Shown here: one piece after another, positions 1 to 25,411 of the stretch
How positions within the stretch are numbered: the first letter of the stretch is position 1
Layout of the letters: every line of letters begins with the position of its first letter
NCBI RefSeq assembly: GCF_027744825.2
Contig: NC_071334.1
Coordinates: 61,013,437 to 61,077,436 of the forward strand
Source: Synchiropus splendidus
Lineage: Eukaryota > Chordata > Actinopteri > Syngnathiformes > Callionymidae
Direction: 5' to 3'
DNA length: 64,000 nucleotides
Notes under the pieces: generated by a model
Seen by the model: the letters and a program-made list of their open reading frames with translations, nothing else
Database searches by the model: none
What the model was told of the DNA's origin: nothing
Made by a program: the position numbers and the translations under genes

Positions 1-3000
1 ATGTCTGTGCTTCAAATCAGCATCTGTCATCGTCCGGCAAACACTGCTCTGATGAATGGAGTCATTCCGAGTCTAACTTTGTGCTCATCACTTGACTTTG
101 GGAAGTGGAGTTTCATCAGACAAGGAGCTGATGAATCATGATTCAGCAGAAGGCGGGACGCGTAACCACCCAAAAGGACTTCACAGCGCTAGCTGGCTGC
201 AGAGCTGTAATGGAAAGTGGCGGGGACAAACTCAGAGTCTCATCATGTCAGACTTGAATGTGTCTGCATCTGTTTGCTTATCCATCAACCTGTTGGCTCC
301 AGATCAATCTCCCGGCTCATGGTGTTTTCTAACATGATCATACATCGACCAAAATTGGTTTTTTGTTGACAAAATCAAGTTTAAATCAGGTTCCCTCCCT
401 CCGTCTGAAGAGGCCTGGAAGCGCTAACTTCTGACTGTGGCGGAAGATAGAAAGAGCGTGTGTGGAGGGGCGTGATGTCACGTCCGCAACACTGTTACTC
501 CGCTGTTGGTGTTCTGAATAATGTCCAACGCCACAGCTAACACGTCCACATCTCGCGACTGGGTCGCTGGGCTTCAACACAAAGCAGGCGTGTCTCACTG
601 CACAGAGCGTCCGTGAGATCAGCTGAAAACAGTCAAACAAAAGAAACATGTTACTCTTCTTGATCTATTAAAAGTCCTCTCATGTGAACCAGCGGAAACA
701 CACACTTCCCCCCCTTGGCATTTCAGATGATTAAAGCGCAATGTGTGCGCGGACTAGAAATGACTGTTGTTAATGTTGGCAGCCTCAATTATAAATTAAT
801 TAAAGCTCCAAGCGGGGGAAGCGCTAATTCCATGTAAGATGCATTTAATTGTCTGTCAGTGAACATTTGCTTTAATCACTTTTGGCCGCTACAGAGGGGT
901 TTAAGAAATCCCCTCCCGTCTCCACTACCTTCCGAGCTTTCAGTTATGCTCCGGTGACGCGCGCAAAGCTGCTCTGTCTGCCCACAGTCATTTTCAACAC
1001 GCAAATGGTAGTTTCATCTGCTTGTAATATTCTCAGCAGTGAGGTTGTCATCTTTGTTTCTGTCTCCTCTTTCAGCTGAGTGTGGTTTTATTTGACCTGT
1101 ACGCCAGGGGGCGGGCCGGAGCCCAGCCCAGCTTCTCAGGGCAGGAGCCACCCCGGACAGGTCACATGACGTTGCTTGTAACTGAGCCTTCCATCTACTG
1201 AAAAACATGCACAGAAGCGAAGTTCACGCTATTCTTCATGTCACCGTCTTCATGTTTGCCAGGTAATGCGCGCACATTATTCAAATGCAAATGGGTTCAT
1301 TTGCAGTTCATTCTTATCATAATCATTTACTCGCATTCACTCGTCTGCTTAACCACACCACCAGAGTAGTCCGTCTCCTTCTGAAATATTCAGGGAAAAA
1401 CAATGAAATAATTAACCTTTTTTACATATTCATAGATATTTACAAAACCAACACACACACGACGTGAGTCATGTTAATGTTGTGATTATGTTCATAGCAA
1501 AAACAAGAAGGCAGTGTTCACAAAAGCTGTTCTCTTGCATGCCTTGTCCGATAGTCGCAATTTCTTGATAAAGCCATGCACCCTTTGCTCCAGCTAAATT
1601 CACTGGATGAAGATGAAACATGTTTGTGTCTGTTGGCGTATTGATTCAAATTTCTTCCTGTTGACGTTTTGGGAAGCCATCTTGAATTGCATGCTCGGTA
1701 TGGTGAATGGTGCGAGGAAATTCCCGAGCATAACCGTTCCAACTGCCCCCCGAAGCATCACCCGACGTTGGATTTTCAACGGTGGGAGAATTCTCAATCG
1801 CAATCCAAAATGGCTTCCCTTAGTTAAAAAATGAGACAAACTATTTACTTTTCATCCAGTGGATTTTCCTGTTGCAAACGGAATATATTTATTGAGAAGT
1901 TACTTATGTTCGGACAATCCAAGCCTGAGCTTAGCTTTTGTCGCCAGCTTCTTTTCAGACGTTGGCAAATGGAACGCACTGAACATGGCTGTGACGTCTT
2001 TCCCAGCTTGGACTTCCAACTCCAGCAGCAGAAGATTCAAACTTGGACATCCTGCATTGAATGATGACGTCACAGAAGGGCATAACTAGGAACTCTCACC
2101 CTTTGACGGTAGCACAAAAGCGCTTTGTAGCTCATCGTTTCAGCTTGCCCTGACGGGTACGGATCACTTACTACCGAGTATGTTAACAAAAACACAAATT
2201 CAATATCAACAAATTGTTTTCTCACCTGTGAATTGTGATATACAATATATAAATGGAATGAAATATGAATATAAATGAAATATATGGATACGACTTTGCT
2301 CTCAAGTTACCAGACATCGAACTGTAGCACATGAGAGAACATGCGTGTCGAGATCCAGCACCTGAAAGAATCAAAACATTTTACAATTACATTTAAAAGC
2401 AGACCTTAATAGCAAATCACCATTATCTATCATGTCTGTGGGGCATGTTTTTCTATTATTCATTGAACAGAAAAATCCACTCTCCTGTTTTTAGCTCATC
2501 GATTGCACAGCAACAGTTCTGGGATGATAAACTTGGTCTGTCAATATCAGTTGTAGCTAGATGTGAATCACACTGTTACTGTGCGGTTTAACTTTTTGTT
2601 TCATTGTGTTCTTATAAACAATCTGAATCGTGCAAAAATGGTATCATGCAAAAACCTTTTCCCCCCCAAGTCCACTGCCAAAAACAGTGGCAGGGCATGA
2701 TGAACATATGACAATAGGACGAATACATTTTGCTATTTATGTAGATCATGTGCATTGCCATCAAAGTGATAAATATTTCAGTGTCAAAACAATATATTCT
2801 TTAACAGATTTTCTGAAAAGCTTAGGTGAAATAACTGATCCTGGGAGCAAGTAATCCTCCACCTCACAGATCAGGTCGTTCATTCTGAGCACTCACTCGT
2901 AAATCAAGATAAAGCGCCACACAGTCTTGACTGACAGTCCATCATTCTGGGCCCTGTATGTTGACTTTCACCTCTTAAATTGAGCATCTTTTTCTAATAG

Positions 3001-3100
3001 CCAGTCATCAGCAGGGTGGCAGCATCAGCTCAATATGTAAACTGTAACAGGTCCAGTTGTCTTCATCATTTCCCCCCCACCGCTCAGGGATGTTAGCTAT

Positions 3101-3993
3101 TCAGTCCATCACCTCCTCTTCTCAGGGACGAGTTTGTAAACTGAAAAGATGAGTCTTCACAAGAGCAATTTCTGTCATTTTAGTCTTCAAGTCGAGCGAA
3201 CAATACCTCCAGTTATGATTCGGAGTGAATACACTTAGCGTGTGTTCGCCACAAACTGGAGCTATTATAGGGTTCGTAGTAACAAAAACATCAGCCTAAT
3301 CCCAGCGGTTGAACTGTTGTTTTTCGGAGCAATTTTATTTGTTGTTTGATTTATAGATCATGATTGCAGTCTCCGTATGAAAGACTGCAATGAGCCACCT
3401 GAGTGAGTGACAGCAGCATGAATCCCCTCGAGTGAAGGGCTGTCTCCTTCATCCAAAGTTAATCATGAACTCACTTTAAAAGCTTCCGCTTGGTGAAAGT
3501 AAACAGGCCGCCTCATACTCCCGAGGTGACCCCTCCTCTGCTCACCGCACCACCACACGCTCCCGCTGTTTGAACCTGTCGGCAGGAAGTAAAAGCCGAT
3601 TCCCTGTCATGGCCTCTTTTATATATATATATATAGAGAGAGAGAGAGATATTCTCTGTCTTCTTCACTCACTTTCTGTGTCTCAGTTTTCTTCACATCT
3701 CCGCTAACTAATGAGCGTCTGTCTGCTGCTCACAGAGTCTCCGGCTCAAAGCCTTTTGTCCCTCCACCACCTCACTACATGTCTGAATATTTCACATTTG
3801 TTTATGGTCTTTGTCTCGGTTCTGCCACTGATTTTAAAGTGGTCTGTTCATCATCACATCAGCAAATAAGCCAACAATAGTCATCCATGTTTTGACCAGC
3901 TGTTGGTTTGTTTACTATATATATATATATATATATATAGTCCATCACATCCTGTCCACCTCCTTTTGTAAACTGAAAAGTTAAGTCTTTACT

Positions 3994-3997
<4 letters not shown>
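3101..3997. repeat. Local duplicated 60-bp segment (two copies)
   Basis: Bases 3101-3160 and 3938-3997 share a similar layout: a 'tccatcac' block, a C/T-rich stretch, then 'gtaaactgaaaag' followed by 'agtctt'. The copies are in direct orientation about 840 bp apart, and the second sits between two AT tracts. It could be a small duplication or two fragments of one dispersed repeat. Confidence 0.5.
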
Positions 3998-4088
<91 letters not shown>

Positions 4089-4113
4089 ATATGTTTATAT
4101 ATATATATATAAA
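3997..4113. repeat. AT dinucleotide microsatellite
   Basis: An almost pure (AT)n run of about 85 bp, followed after a short 'gttgttatatg' break by a second AT run ending near 4113. Smaller AT runs lie at 3619-3634 (followed by GA repeats to about 3648) and 3916-3939. Confidence 0.95.
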
Positions 4114-4291
4114 CATCATTATTATTGTTGTTATTGTTTCGTTTGTACTATTTCATTTTCCTACAATAACCACTAATCATGCCATGACAGACAGATGGCG
4201 GCAACATATTTAATTACCATAGAAATACAATTTTTAGTTGGAGTCGATCTACTTTCGAGTGGCACTTGAGGTACAGTATTATGTATCAAGG

Positions 4292-4305
4292 CTGCCACCT
4301 AGTGC
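4292..4305 (-). promoter_or_regulatory. CTCF-core-like motif (13 of 14)
   Basis: The minus strand reads GCACTAGGTGGCAG, one mismatch from CCASYAGRKGGCRS. It lies in the gene-free flank next to the AT and GT arrays. Sequence similarity only. Confidence 0.3.
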
Positions 4306-4656
4306 ACCAAACTCTCATATATGCCGCACAGAGTTGAAGTAACTCGAGCTCATATAAGCGTTTAGTCAAACATGACAAACATGATTTTTTGATTAAAAAA
4401 ACAAACAAAATAAATGGCTTTTTAAGTGCGTTTTGAAAGTAAATATGAGTCGTTTTAAGGTTTATCCATGAAAGGAAATGTCCATGACTTGCCAGTCAAG
4501 TGAGACTTTGGTTTGATGCTTTATATTTGCCTCGCATGTTTATACTAAAGAATATGATTTCTGTTACAGCTACATGTGCTTGGGGGAGGTGTCCATTGCT
4601 GCATGTGTGTGCTGGCTCTCCTCTCCACTGACCATGTGGATTACACACATATATTA

Positions 4657-4822
<166 letters not shown>

Positions 4823-5167
4823 GTAGTGTATTCTAATTGGGTTTAGGTTTGGTTCAGAGTCCCGGGTCGGTCATGTGTGTGTGGATGGTTAAATTCAGGG
4901 TGAGAGGCTGGGGAAAGGGTTATGTCACTGAGAGGTCCTGACAAAAATAGTAAAACAAACATGCGCGCGTGTGTGTGTTTGGTCTGCTTACAGACGCACG
5001 GACATGTTTCCAATAGCAACTACCAACTTGACAAATATTACACTATGAAATAAACGGAAAGTTTTGTAAGTAATTGTGGATGTCACTATAGCAACAGGCT
5101 AAAAAAGTTGTCACCAGAATGTCACTGAAGTTCTTTTAAAACGTGCAAAACCCTGTAAGGGGCTACG

Positions 5168-5254
5168 CTGTTGGTTTGAATGGCAGATGACGGCGACACA
5201 GCTGGTCAGGCCTTCTCCATGTGAGAACTGTTGGTTTGAATCGCAGATGAAGGC
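5168..5254. repeat. Two short direct repeats, 60 bp apart
   Basis: A 23-bp sequence starting 'ctgttggtttgaat' occurs at 5168-5190 and again at 5228-5250 with one mismatch. The exact 60-bp offset suggests a small tandem duplication that has decayed between the copies. Confidence 0.6.
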
Positions 5255-6224
5255 AGCATTCACTTGACTGGAGCATCTTAATTCATCTGCCCTATTATTC
5301 ATGTGAGATGTAGTGACAGGCAAACATAGTAATTCCCCACCATTCATTTTGGTTTCTTCTGTATCAGTGCGTCTGATCAAATCTGATACGCTCTGGCCTT
5401 CCTTTAGGATTAATTTGATCCTTGCAGAGCGTCATCGTTGCTTTTATACGTGGATTATGACTTCAGTCTGGATTGAGCAGAAAGAATTGTTTCCTCTCAT
5501 GTGATCCTAGTATTAAAGAGAGTCTGCTGTCTCAGAGAAAAGAGCTTCGCTAGCAGCATATTAGTGTTATGAAGTCATGTTGCCATTGAAAACAAGTAGA
5601 AGAATGGATCTAAACGTAGGAAAATGCTGAGTTTCAGTCAATGCTTTGTTCATGAGTAGCTTGACTGAAGTGGACCTGCGCTCACAGGCAAAACCATCTG
5701 CTACAACATGTTGCATGAGCTTCTTCTGCAACTGGGCCATAGAGAGTTGACTCTTTTGTCACCCTTTCTGTTCTTCTTGCTGAGGACAGAATGTCTCTAC
5801 GAGTCTGGTTTGATGATCTCAAGGTCTCACCTCCTCTACAGTGAATCTGAGAGCATAGTTCTCCATTGGAATATGGTAAATCCTTCAAGTTAACTCCACA
5901 CATTGGTACCAAGGGCCAGAATAGCTAAGAGATGACAGAAAAAATCTGACTTAGGACACAAAGACCTGATTTTTTTTTTTTTTTTGACAATTCTGATTCT
6001 GGTTCTGATTCAGACATGCATGACTCAAGTCGTGTTCTTGCTCCTGTCTTCAAGTGGCACAGTTTGGTCATAACTAACCTCCCAAATATGTTCCATAGCA
6101 ACACGTTGAAGAAGAACATGGAAAGGTTTACATGGAAGTCAGAGAGCGCTGCCAGTGGAGGGAAGAAAAAGGAAGCCAGTGGTGGAGGCCAATAAACTCA
6201 TACAGACACTCACATGGAGTCAGT

Positions 6225-7912
6225 TGCTCAGTTTAATGAGAACCAGATCATGCACAACAACTCAAAAAAAAAAAAAAAAAAGTAGGCATCACTGCTCGGG
6301 AGCAGCCTCCCAAACACATCAACACTAGCCACACGTACATCAGCGCGTGTCTACTCTCAAGCATAAATCCACAGTGCTCACTGGCGTCTACAGACCGACA
6401 CTAAAAGCAGTTAGACAGCAAGATTTAAAATCCCTAAAGAACATTTAGACACATTGAGCATTCGTTCTCTTTACTGGGGCTCTACCTGCAGAAGAAGCCC
6501 GAGGAAAATCTGGCACCTTTGAATCGGTTTATCCTGGTTATCTTACACCACTTTTTTTTATTATTTTTTATTTTACATCCTTCACTTCACCGCAATTGGA
6601 ACGACAAAAGCAAACTAACAGTAAAGCTACAGTTAGTCCAGGCACATAATAAGCAGAAAGGAATGTCAATGAGTAGAAAACATGTGAGAGGGAGATGACA
6701 TTCTAGGAACGTAAATGCACTGGTGTGTCAGAAGCTTTTTAAGAGAATTTTGGACTGAAGACAAGGTAACTACGGAGCTGCATAGTGAAGGACTACTGTG
6801 TGTAAGTAAGGCAAAGAGTATGACAGCCACTCTTCATTCCCTCCAACAGCTGAGGTATAAGCTCCACAATCTCCACTTCCCTGCCAACTCTCAAGCCCTG
6901 AGTCAGCCGCCGAAGATGGAATGCCACTTTTGTATCTCACCGTAAGTGCAAATGAGCCCATGAATGCCTTTGTTTGGTGTTGCAGATTTGTCACGATTAA
7001 GGCCGCAAACATGGTGCAAAATGGAATGAGCTCTCAAGTGAACCCAGATGTGAAAATGGCCAGTCAAAAAAAATTACTATTAGGTAGATTTCGGCACCTT
7101 GGCACCACAAAATATCATTTTTATTAGTTAAGACAAGTTTGCCCGGGTCACTGGGGTTCTGAAACCATTGCCAGTACCTCTGTCATCGGCCAATTTAATC
7201 CATTAGATATTTTTTAAATGATCTTTAACGCTAGAACAGAGCAAGGGTCTCTTTGGTTATAGTCACAGTCCATGAGAATAGTGTGTATTTCCATGACAAT
7301 ATACTTCCAGATTTTGAACGCTGTGGCTTGTCCACATGTCAATGTTAAACCAGGAGAGCCAGTAATGGGCTTTGGTGCTAGATATTTTCACAGCTGGAGC
7401 ATCACTGGCGAGCAGGTCTTTTGAGTGACACACAGGAAAGAGGAAAGAGAGGAAGCCATTGAAACGCAACTTCATATGAATCATTAATGACCAACAGCAG
7501 TAAGAAAGATAATATATTCAGGTGAACTGAGGAGGACCGTGTTCTAAAAAAATGCACAACAAGGAACGTTGGCTTGCGCCTGTGAGACAAGACAAAAAGA
7601 AACAATGTCAAATAAAGTACCAACTTTTGTTCACTGTATTATTCAGTCTGGTCTCAAACAACATCCAAACAAACTTGGCGAGCAGGGAAAACAGTATAAA
7701 AAATTAAAACAATGACATCAAAAGTGCTCAAACAAGAAGTTTTCTGTTTTTTTAGGGGCAGATTTTTCTTTTTTTTTTTTTTCATTTCTATCCGTGTCCT
7801 CGAAGTTGGGGTGGAAAAGAGTTGCAGGAAGCAGCCGGGGCGGAGGTGAAAGGTCAAGGATGGCCTCTGAGGGACGCTGCTCCTACCGCGCTTCCAGTCC
7901 TCCAGGAAGATT
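6225..7912 (-). other. dpysl2: dpysl2 3' untranslated region (inferred extent)
   Basis: This is the region downstream of the dpysl2 stop on the minus strand. Candidate poly(A) signals read on the minus strand are tandem AATAAA hexamers at 6567-6572 and 6557-6562, and an ATTAAA at 6232-6237. These would give a 3'UTR of about 1.35 or 1.7 kb; long 3'UTRs are usual for this gene in vertebrates. The end is inferred from hexamers only. Confidence 0.55.
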
Positions 7913-21265
<13,353 letters not shown>

Positions 21266-21560
21266 GTTCACCGGTGCTTCGCCTGGCTCTGCGCCGTGGA
21301 GCCGCGATCAGTTCACAACGACAGCGATGATGTGAGGATGATGATGGCGGCGAGCAAGATGGGGGTGAAGGCTGAGGCTCCCTCACCGGCAGTTTTGGGG
21401 GGGAATGTCCTGAAAAGAGTCAGCTAAGGCTCAGTCTCCCGGAGCTACAGTGGCCTTTGCTTCTCAGACGGATTCAGACAAGAAGAGGGGCGAAGAGAGG
21501 AGGGAGAAGGAGACAGGGGAGGGAAGAGCCGAGCCGCTTCCCATGCACTGAACTGCAACG
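21266..21560 (-). promoter_or_regulatory. dpysl2: Proximal promoter / 5'UTR region of dpysl2 short form
   Basis: GC- and CpG-richer sequence directly upstream of the exon 1B start codon, with G-rich runs on the plus strand near 21395-21405 and purine-rich sequence to about 21530. The flanks are AT-rich. It is placed where the transcription start of the short isoform should be; no TATA box was identified. Confidence 0.45.
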
Positions 21561-23481
21561 CGCATGCGCCCAGCCTCGCCCTGCTCCATGGACGAGAGAC
21601 TCTAACGGCATCAATTTTTGGATTAGGACAAAGACAGAGTTCGAACCGGACATATCTTCGCCTCTTTTAAAAATAATACTAATATATCGTTGTTTAAAAA
21701 TTTATACTAATAAATAATTACAAAAAAAACCTGCCAGAAATTGGAATCTGATATGAGGAAGTTATATGATTCAAAGCAATGGAATGCAATAAATCAAAAG
21801 CAAATATGTCAAGCTCAATCACAGAGTTGGACGAAATAAAATACACAGTCCACGTCGGCAAACAGACAGGATGATATTGATTTTCCGGAAAGTGTCCAGA
21901 TTGAATCAGGAAGACAATTTCGATGCATATAGAGCGGCATCTGCCAGTTTCTGTCTCCAGCTTCTTTGCTCTTTGTATGTGTGATATCGTGAACTGCTTT
22001 GAAAGTTAGCTGTGGTTTCATTCTGATCGGCAATGGTCGAATACTATGAGTTAAAAAGACAGTGTTCAGACTCAAACTTTGATCCAATTGACTCATGATT
22101 TAAGATTAGTTTAGTCTGTCGATGCTAACATCACCAAAATAAAGAAAGTGTCACCATACTCAGACACAACTGACATACAGGACAAATTAACTTCTATGAC
22201 TTCAAAAATATAAATTCAACAGGAGAGCTGGACTGTTGCATACATACTGATGTCATATCAATGATCAGATACGATCGACTATAGACCAGGCAGACTTAAA
22301 TACGTTGCACGGGCTAATGCACTGGATCAATACGTAGCATGACACCAGAGCACATCACCCGGGTTTAAAGCTCTCAACAGCATCCTGAGTGATGGAATAT
22401 TCACAGACACCATCAACCCCAGCAGGCGTTAGCCGCCTCACTTCACCATCCACACAGACCACACCCCAACAGATTGTGGACCACCCATTAAAAAAATGTA
22501 AACATGGCTGATAAATTGATATTGTCCAGCTTTCATTTTTCACAATACAACTTTCAAGAATCTCAATGGAAAGCCAATGTATTGCCAACCATCAGGCTCT
22601 CCATGGTGCTCTAACTTTAGAAATACTGCTGCATTCTTCGATAGTAATGTATTTAAATACATCTAAATGCATGATTGTAGGATCTAAATATAAAGTACAC
22701 TTGTAGGCTGTGTCACGGAGAACAAAGGACCGTAACCTGGAGACATGGAATTGCTATTGCCTACATAGTTGCATGGCACTTTAATGAAATAAAAGCTAAC
22801 AGGACTTCACAGAGGACGAAGACTGTGTCTGACTGTCAGGGTGAAAGTTGCTCTTGTCTCTGTTTAGTAAAACAACTAAAAAATGGATTTCAATTCAATC
22901 TGTAGCAAAGGTGCACAAAAACAGTGGAGGTGCTTCAGATTAACATCCACAAATCTAGATGGTGGATCTAGATCCAGAAAATAGATATGATTATGACATA
23001 TCTATTTTGTGGTAAACAAACAGTGAGCATATCCCTTGTACATCCCTTGAAAGCATCACAGATGAATTCCAAAATATGCCCCACAAAGCATTAAATCCAA
23101 AATATTAATATTTGAGGCATGATTGAATACCAAGGACATGTTGCCAGAGTCTGTGAAATAAAAATTTCTCTGCTTTCATTTCCTCAGGAGGCGAGGTGGT
23201 AGGGAGCGAGTCAATAGATGGCAGAACGCATCTGTGGCAACACACCCACACGTGGCATGTCTGGGGTGTAATACATACACAGAAACATCAATAAAACATT
23301 CAGAAGTTTTCACACGGCGTGCTGCTTTTCCAGTGACGTCACTATACAAAGTCATTTTGCAAAACTATTTCCACCACTCTGGGACAAAATAATCTCAGAA
23401 CAAAGTGTTAGATAAAAAAAAAGGGGAAAGAAATAATGCGAATATAACTGCAACATTAGCTATAAAATAGGATATGCAACA

Positions 23482-23900
23482 TGTCGCATGGTTTGGAAAC
23501 AGTGGCACTGAGGAAGAGACAGGAGGCAGAGCTGGAGGTAGTAGAGATGAAGATGCTGAGCTTCTCTCTGGGAGTGAGCAGGATGGATAGGATCAGGAAG
23601 CAATAGATCAGAGGGACAGCACATGTGCTCAGGTGTTTAGGAGACCAAGTCAGAGAGGCTAGATGGAGATGGTTTGGCCATGTACAGAGGAGAGAGAGCC
23701 AGTACATTGGTAGGAAGATGTTGAGGTTGGAACTGCCAGGCAGAAGGTGGAGAGGAAGGCCAAAGAGGAGATTGATGGAGGTGGTGAAGGACGACCTGAG
23801 GTGTGTAGGTTTGAGAGAAGAGGAAGCAGAGGACAGGGTGAGATGGAGGAGGATGATCCGCTGTGGCCACTCCTGAAGGGAGAAGCCGGAAGGAAAAGAA
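23482..23900 (+). mobile_element. 5'-truncated LINE fragment with 11-bp target duplication
   Basis: The plus-strand frame encodes the C-terminal end of a non-LTR retrotransposon reverse transcriptase ORF: 'GLETVALRKRQEAELE', then 'RWRWFGHVQRRESQYIG' and 'LPGRRWRGRPKRRLMEVV', hallmarks of the tail of many fish LINE ORFs. The frame is broken by a TAG at 23604-23606. The fragment is bracketed by perfect direct repeats gatatgcaaca at 23471-23481 and 23901-23911, as expected for a 5'-truncated target-primed insertion. It lies in the long intron between dpysl2 exon 1A and exon 2. The LINE clade was not determined. Confidence 0.85.
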
Positions 23901-25156
23901 GATATGCAACAGGCAAACATAAAAATACAACAATAAAAAAATAAACACCACTCGCAACTGTATTTTACATTTAGTTCTATGCACCAGAGAATTGACCGTG
24001 TCTTTACCTCTGACGTCATCAGAACAGCAGCTTGTCATGAGCAGACTCCTAAATGTTTGGTTTACATACTGTGCATATATTATCCACCAGATATCAACCA
24101 TGGCTTGCGACAGATGAATTCTGCTGTATGAGGCATCATCAGTCATTGGTGAAAATGCCAGGTTTTTGAGAAAATAATTTACTGTTCACGGTCAGTGCGA
24201 TCTGCTATCTGTTGCCGATGAGGTTGTAGATGCTGGATTAGCGCCATCCATGCGGTGGAGGCTGAGGTGTAGAACTTTGGTTAGTTGGTTATTTAATCCA
24301 GGCCTCACTTAATTTTAGCCGAGATTTTCTGATGACTCTTAATCACTGAAACAATTTAGCCCCAAAATTTTACTGACAGAAGGTGTTCTGGCACTTTGTT
24401 ACTGCACAAAAGCTGTTCCGTGTATTATAAAGAGTAAAGTGCACTGTTTAAACATACACAAAAACCCATCCCCACAGTCAACACCAATTTTCTGCAGGAA
24501 ACCCAGATTCTTGTTTGTGACTATCACTGATATATTATTTTGAAAAGCATAAGATTCTTTCTTTTTTTAGATAAGGAAACCAAGTAAACTGAAATAGCAC
24601 TTATCAAATTGCAATAGATCAGAGTTGCAATACAATCAGCACCCACGTATTTAGACAACACTGAATCAGGACAAAAGCACAAACCTGCCCTGCTAAAACA
24701 TGTAGGGCAATAATATGGAGTGTACGCCACAATAGGTGGCAATGAATCAGAATAAGAATACATTTTGAACTAATGCTCCAACAGACCCACTCATCTACCA
24801 TGAATCCTGTCCACCAACATGGTGCCAAAAATCCACTGTAGAGTGTATTTATTACAACATCAAAGCTTCAAGAATTCCTCACATTACACCACTGAGTTGA
24901 ATACGCCACAATCTGAATTCAGATTGTGCGTCTGTTCATGGAATGCCTTTGTTTTACAGAGTGATGGAAGCCTAATGATGTGAGCCACAGACCTGCCACT
25001 CCCTCTGTTTGTCGCAGTGCTTTCTGGGAAATGTAGGCTGATCAACTTGGATTAAACTCACTTTCATGACGCTGTACTTTGGACAAGCGCGACACCTTGA
25101 CTGAAGTTAATGTACGACACCGGGTGGAAGCAGGTGAGGCGTAGATGAAGATTTAC

Positions 25157-25411
25157 CCTGTTATCATCGAGGTTTTGCAGCGCTTCCTTCCCGACGCTCT
25201 GCCGGATCTCCACCCTCTTCGGCGGCTGCGAGACGTCGCTCTGCCGGTCAATGACTCTGCCGCATGTTGAGAACAGACCCAGGTCGTGGGCTCTGCCGTC
25301 CGAGGAGCTGTCCACGGGGCAGAAGACCCCGCAGAAATTCTGCCGGGACCTGGCAGGGCTGCCGGTGCTAAAGCCGCTGAACAAGGCTGGCGCTTCCCCG
25401 GTGCTCGACAT
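25157..25411 (-). CDS. dpysl2: dpysl2 alternative first coding exon (long, CRMP2A-type isoform)
   Basis: The ATG at 25411 opens 85 codons ending at an in-phase donor (AGG then GTAAAT). This joins cleanly in phase 0 to exon 2 at 14043, giving a predicted 644-aa isoform. The residues 'APALFSGFSTGSP' and 'RQNFCGVFCPVD' match the start of the mammalian long CRMP2 isoform (PAFF...GSP...RQKFCGMFCPV) and are unlike anything else in the locus. The resulting intron is about 11 kb and contains the short-form first exon, so two promoters are implied. The C-terminal half of this exon is poorly conserved, so its exact extent rests on the splice donor. Confidence 0.85.

Noticed and set aside
23456..24146. 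Long minus-strand open frames (169-187 codons)
   Set aside because: Antisense of the LINE reverse-transcriptase tail, which reads sensibly only on the plus strand.
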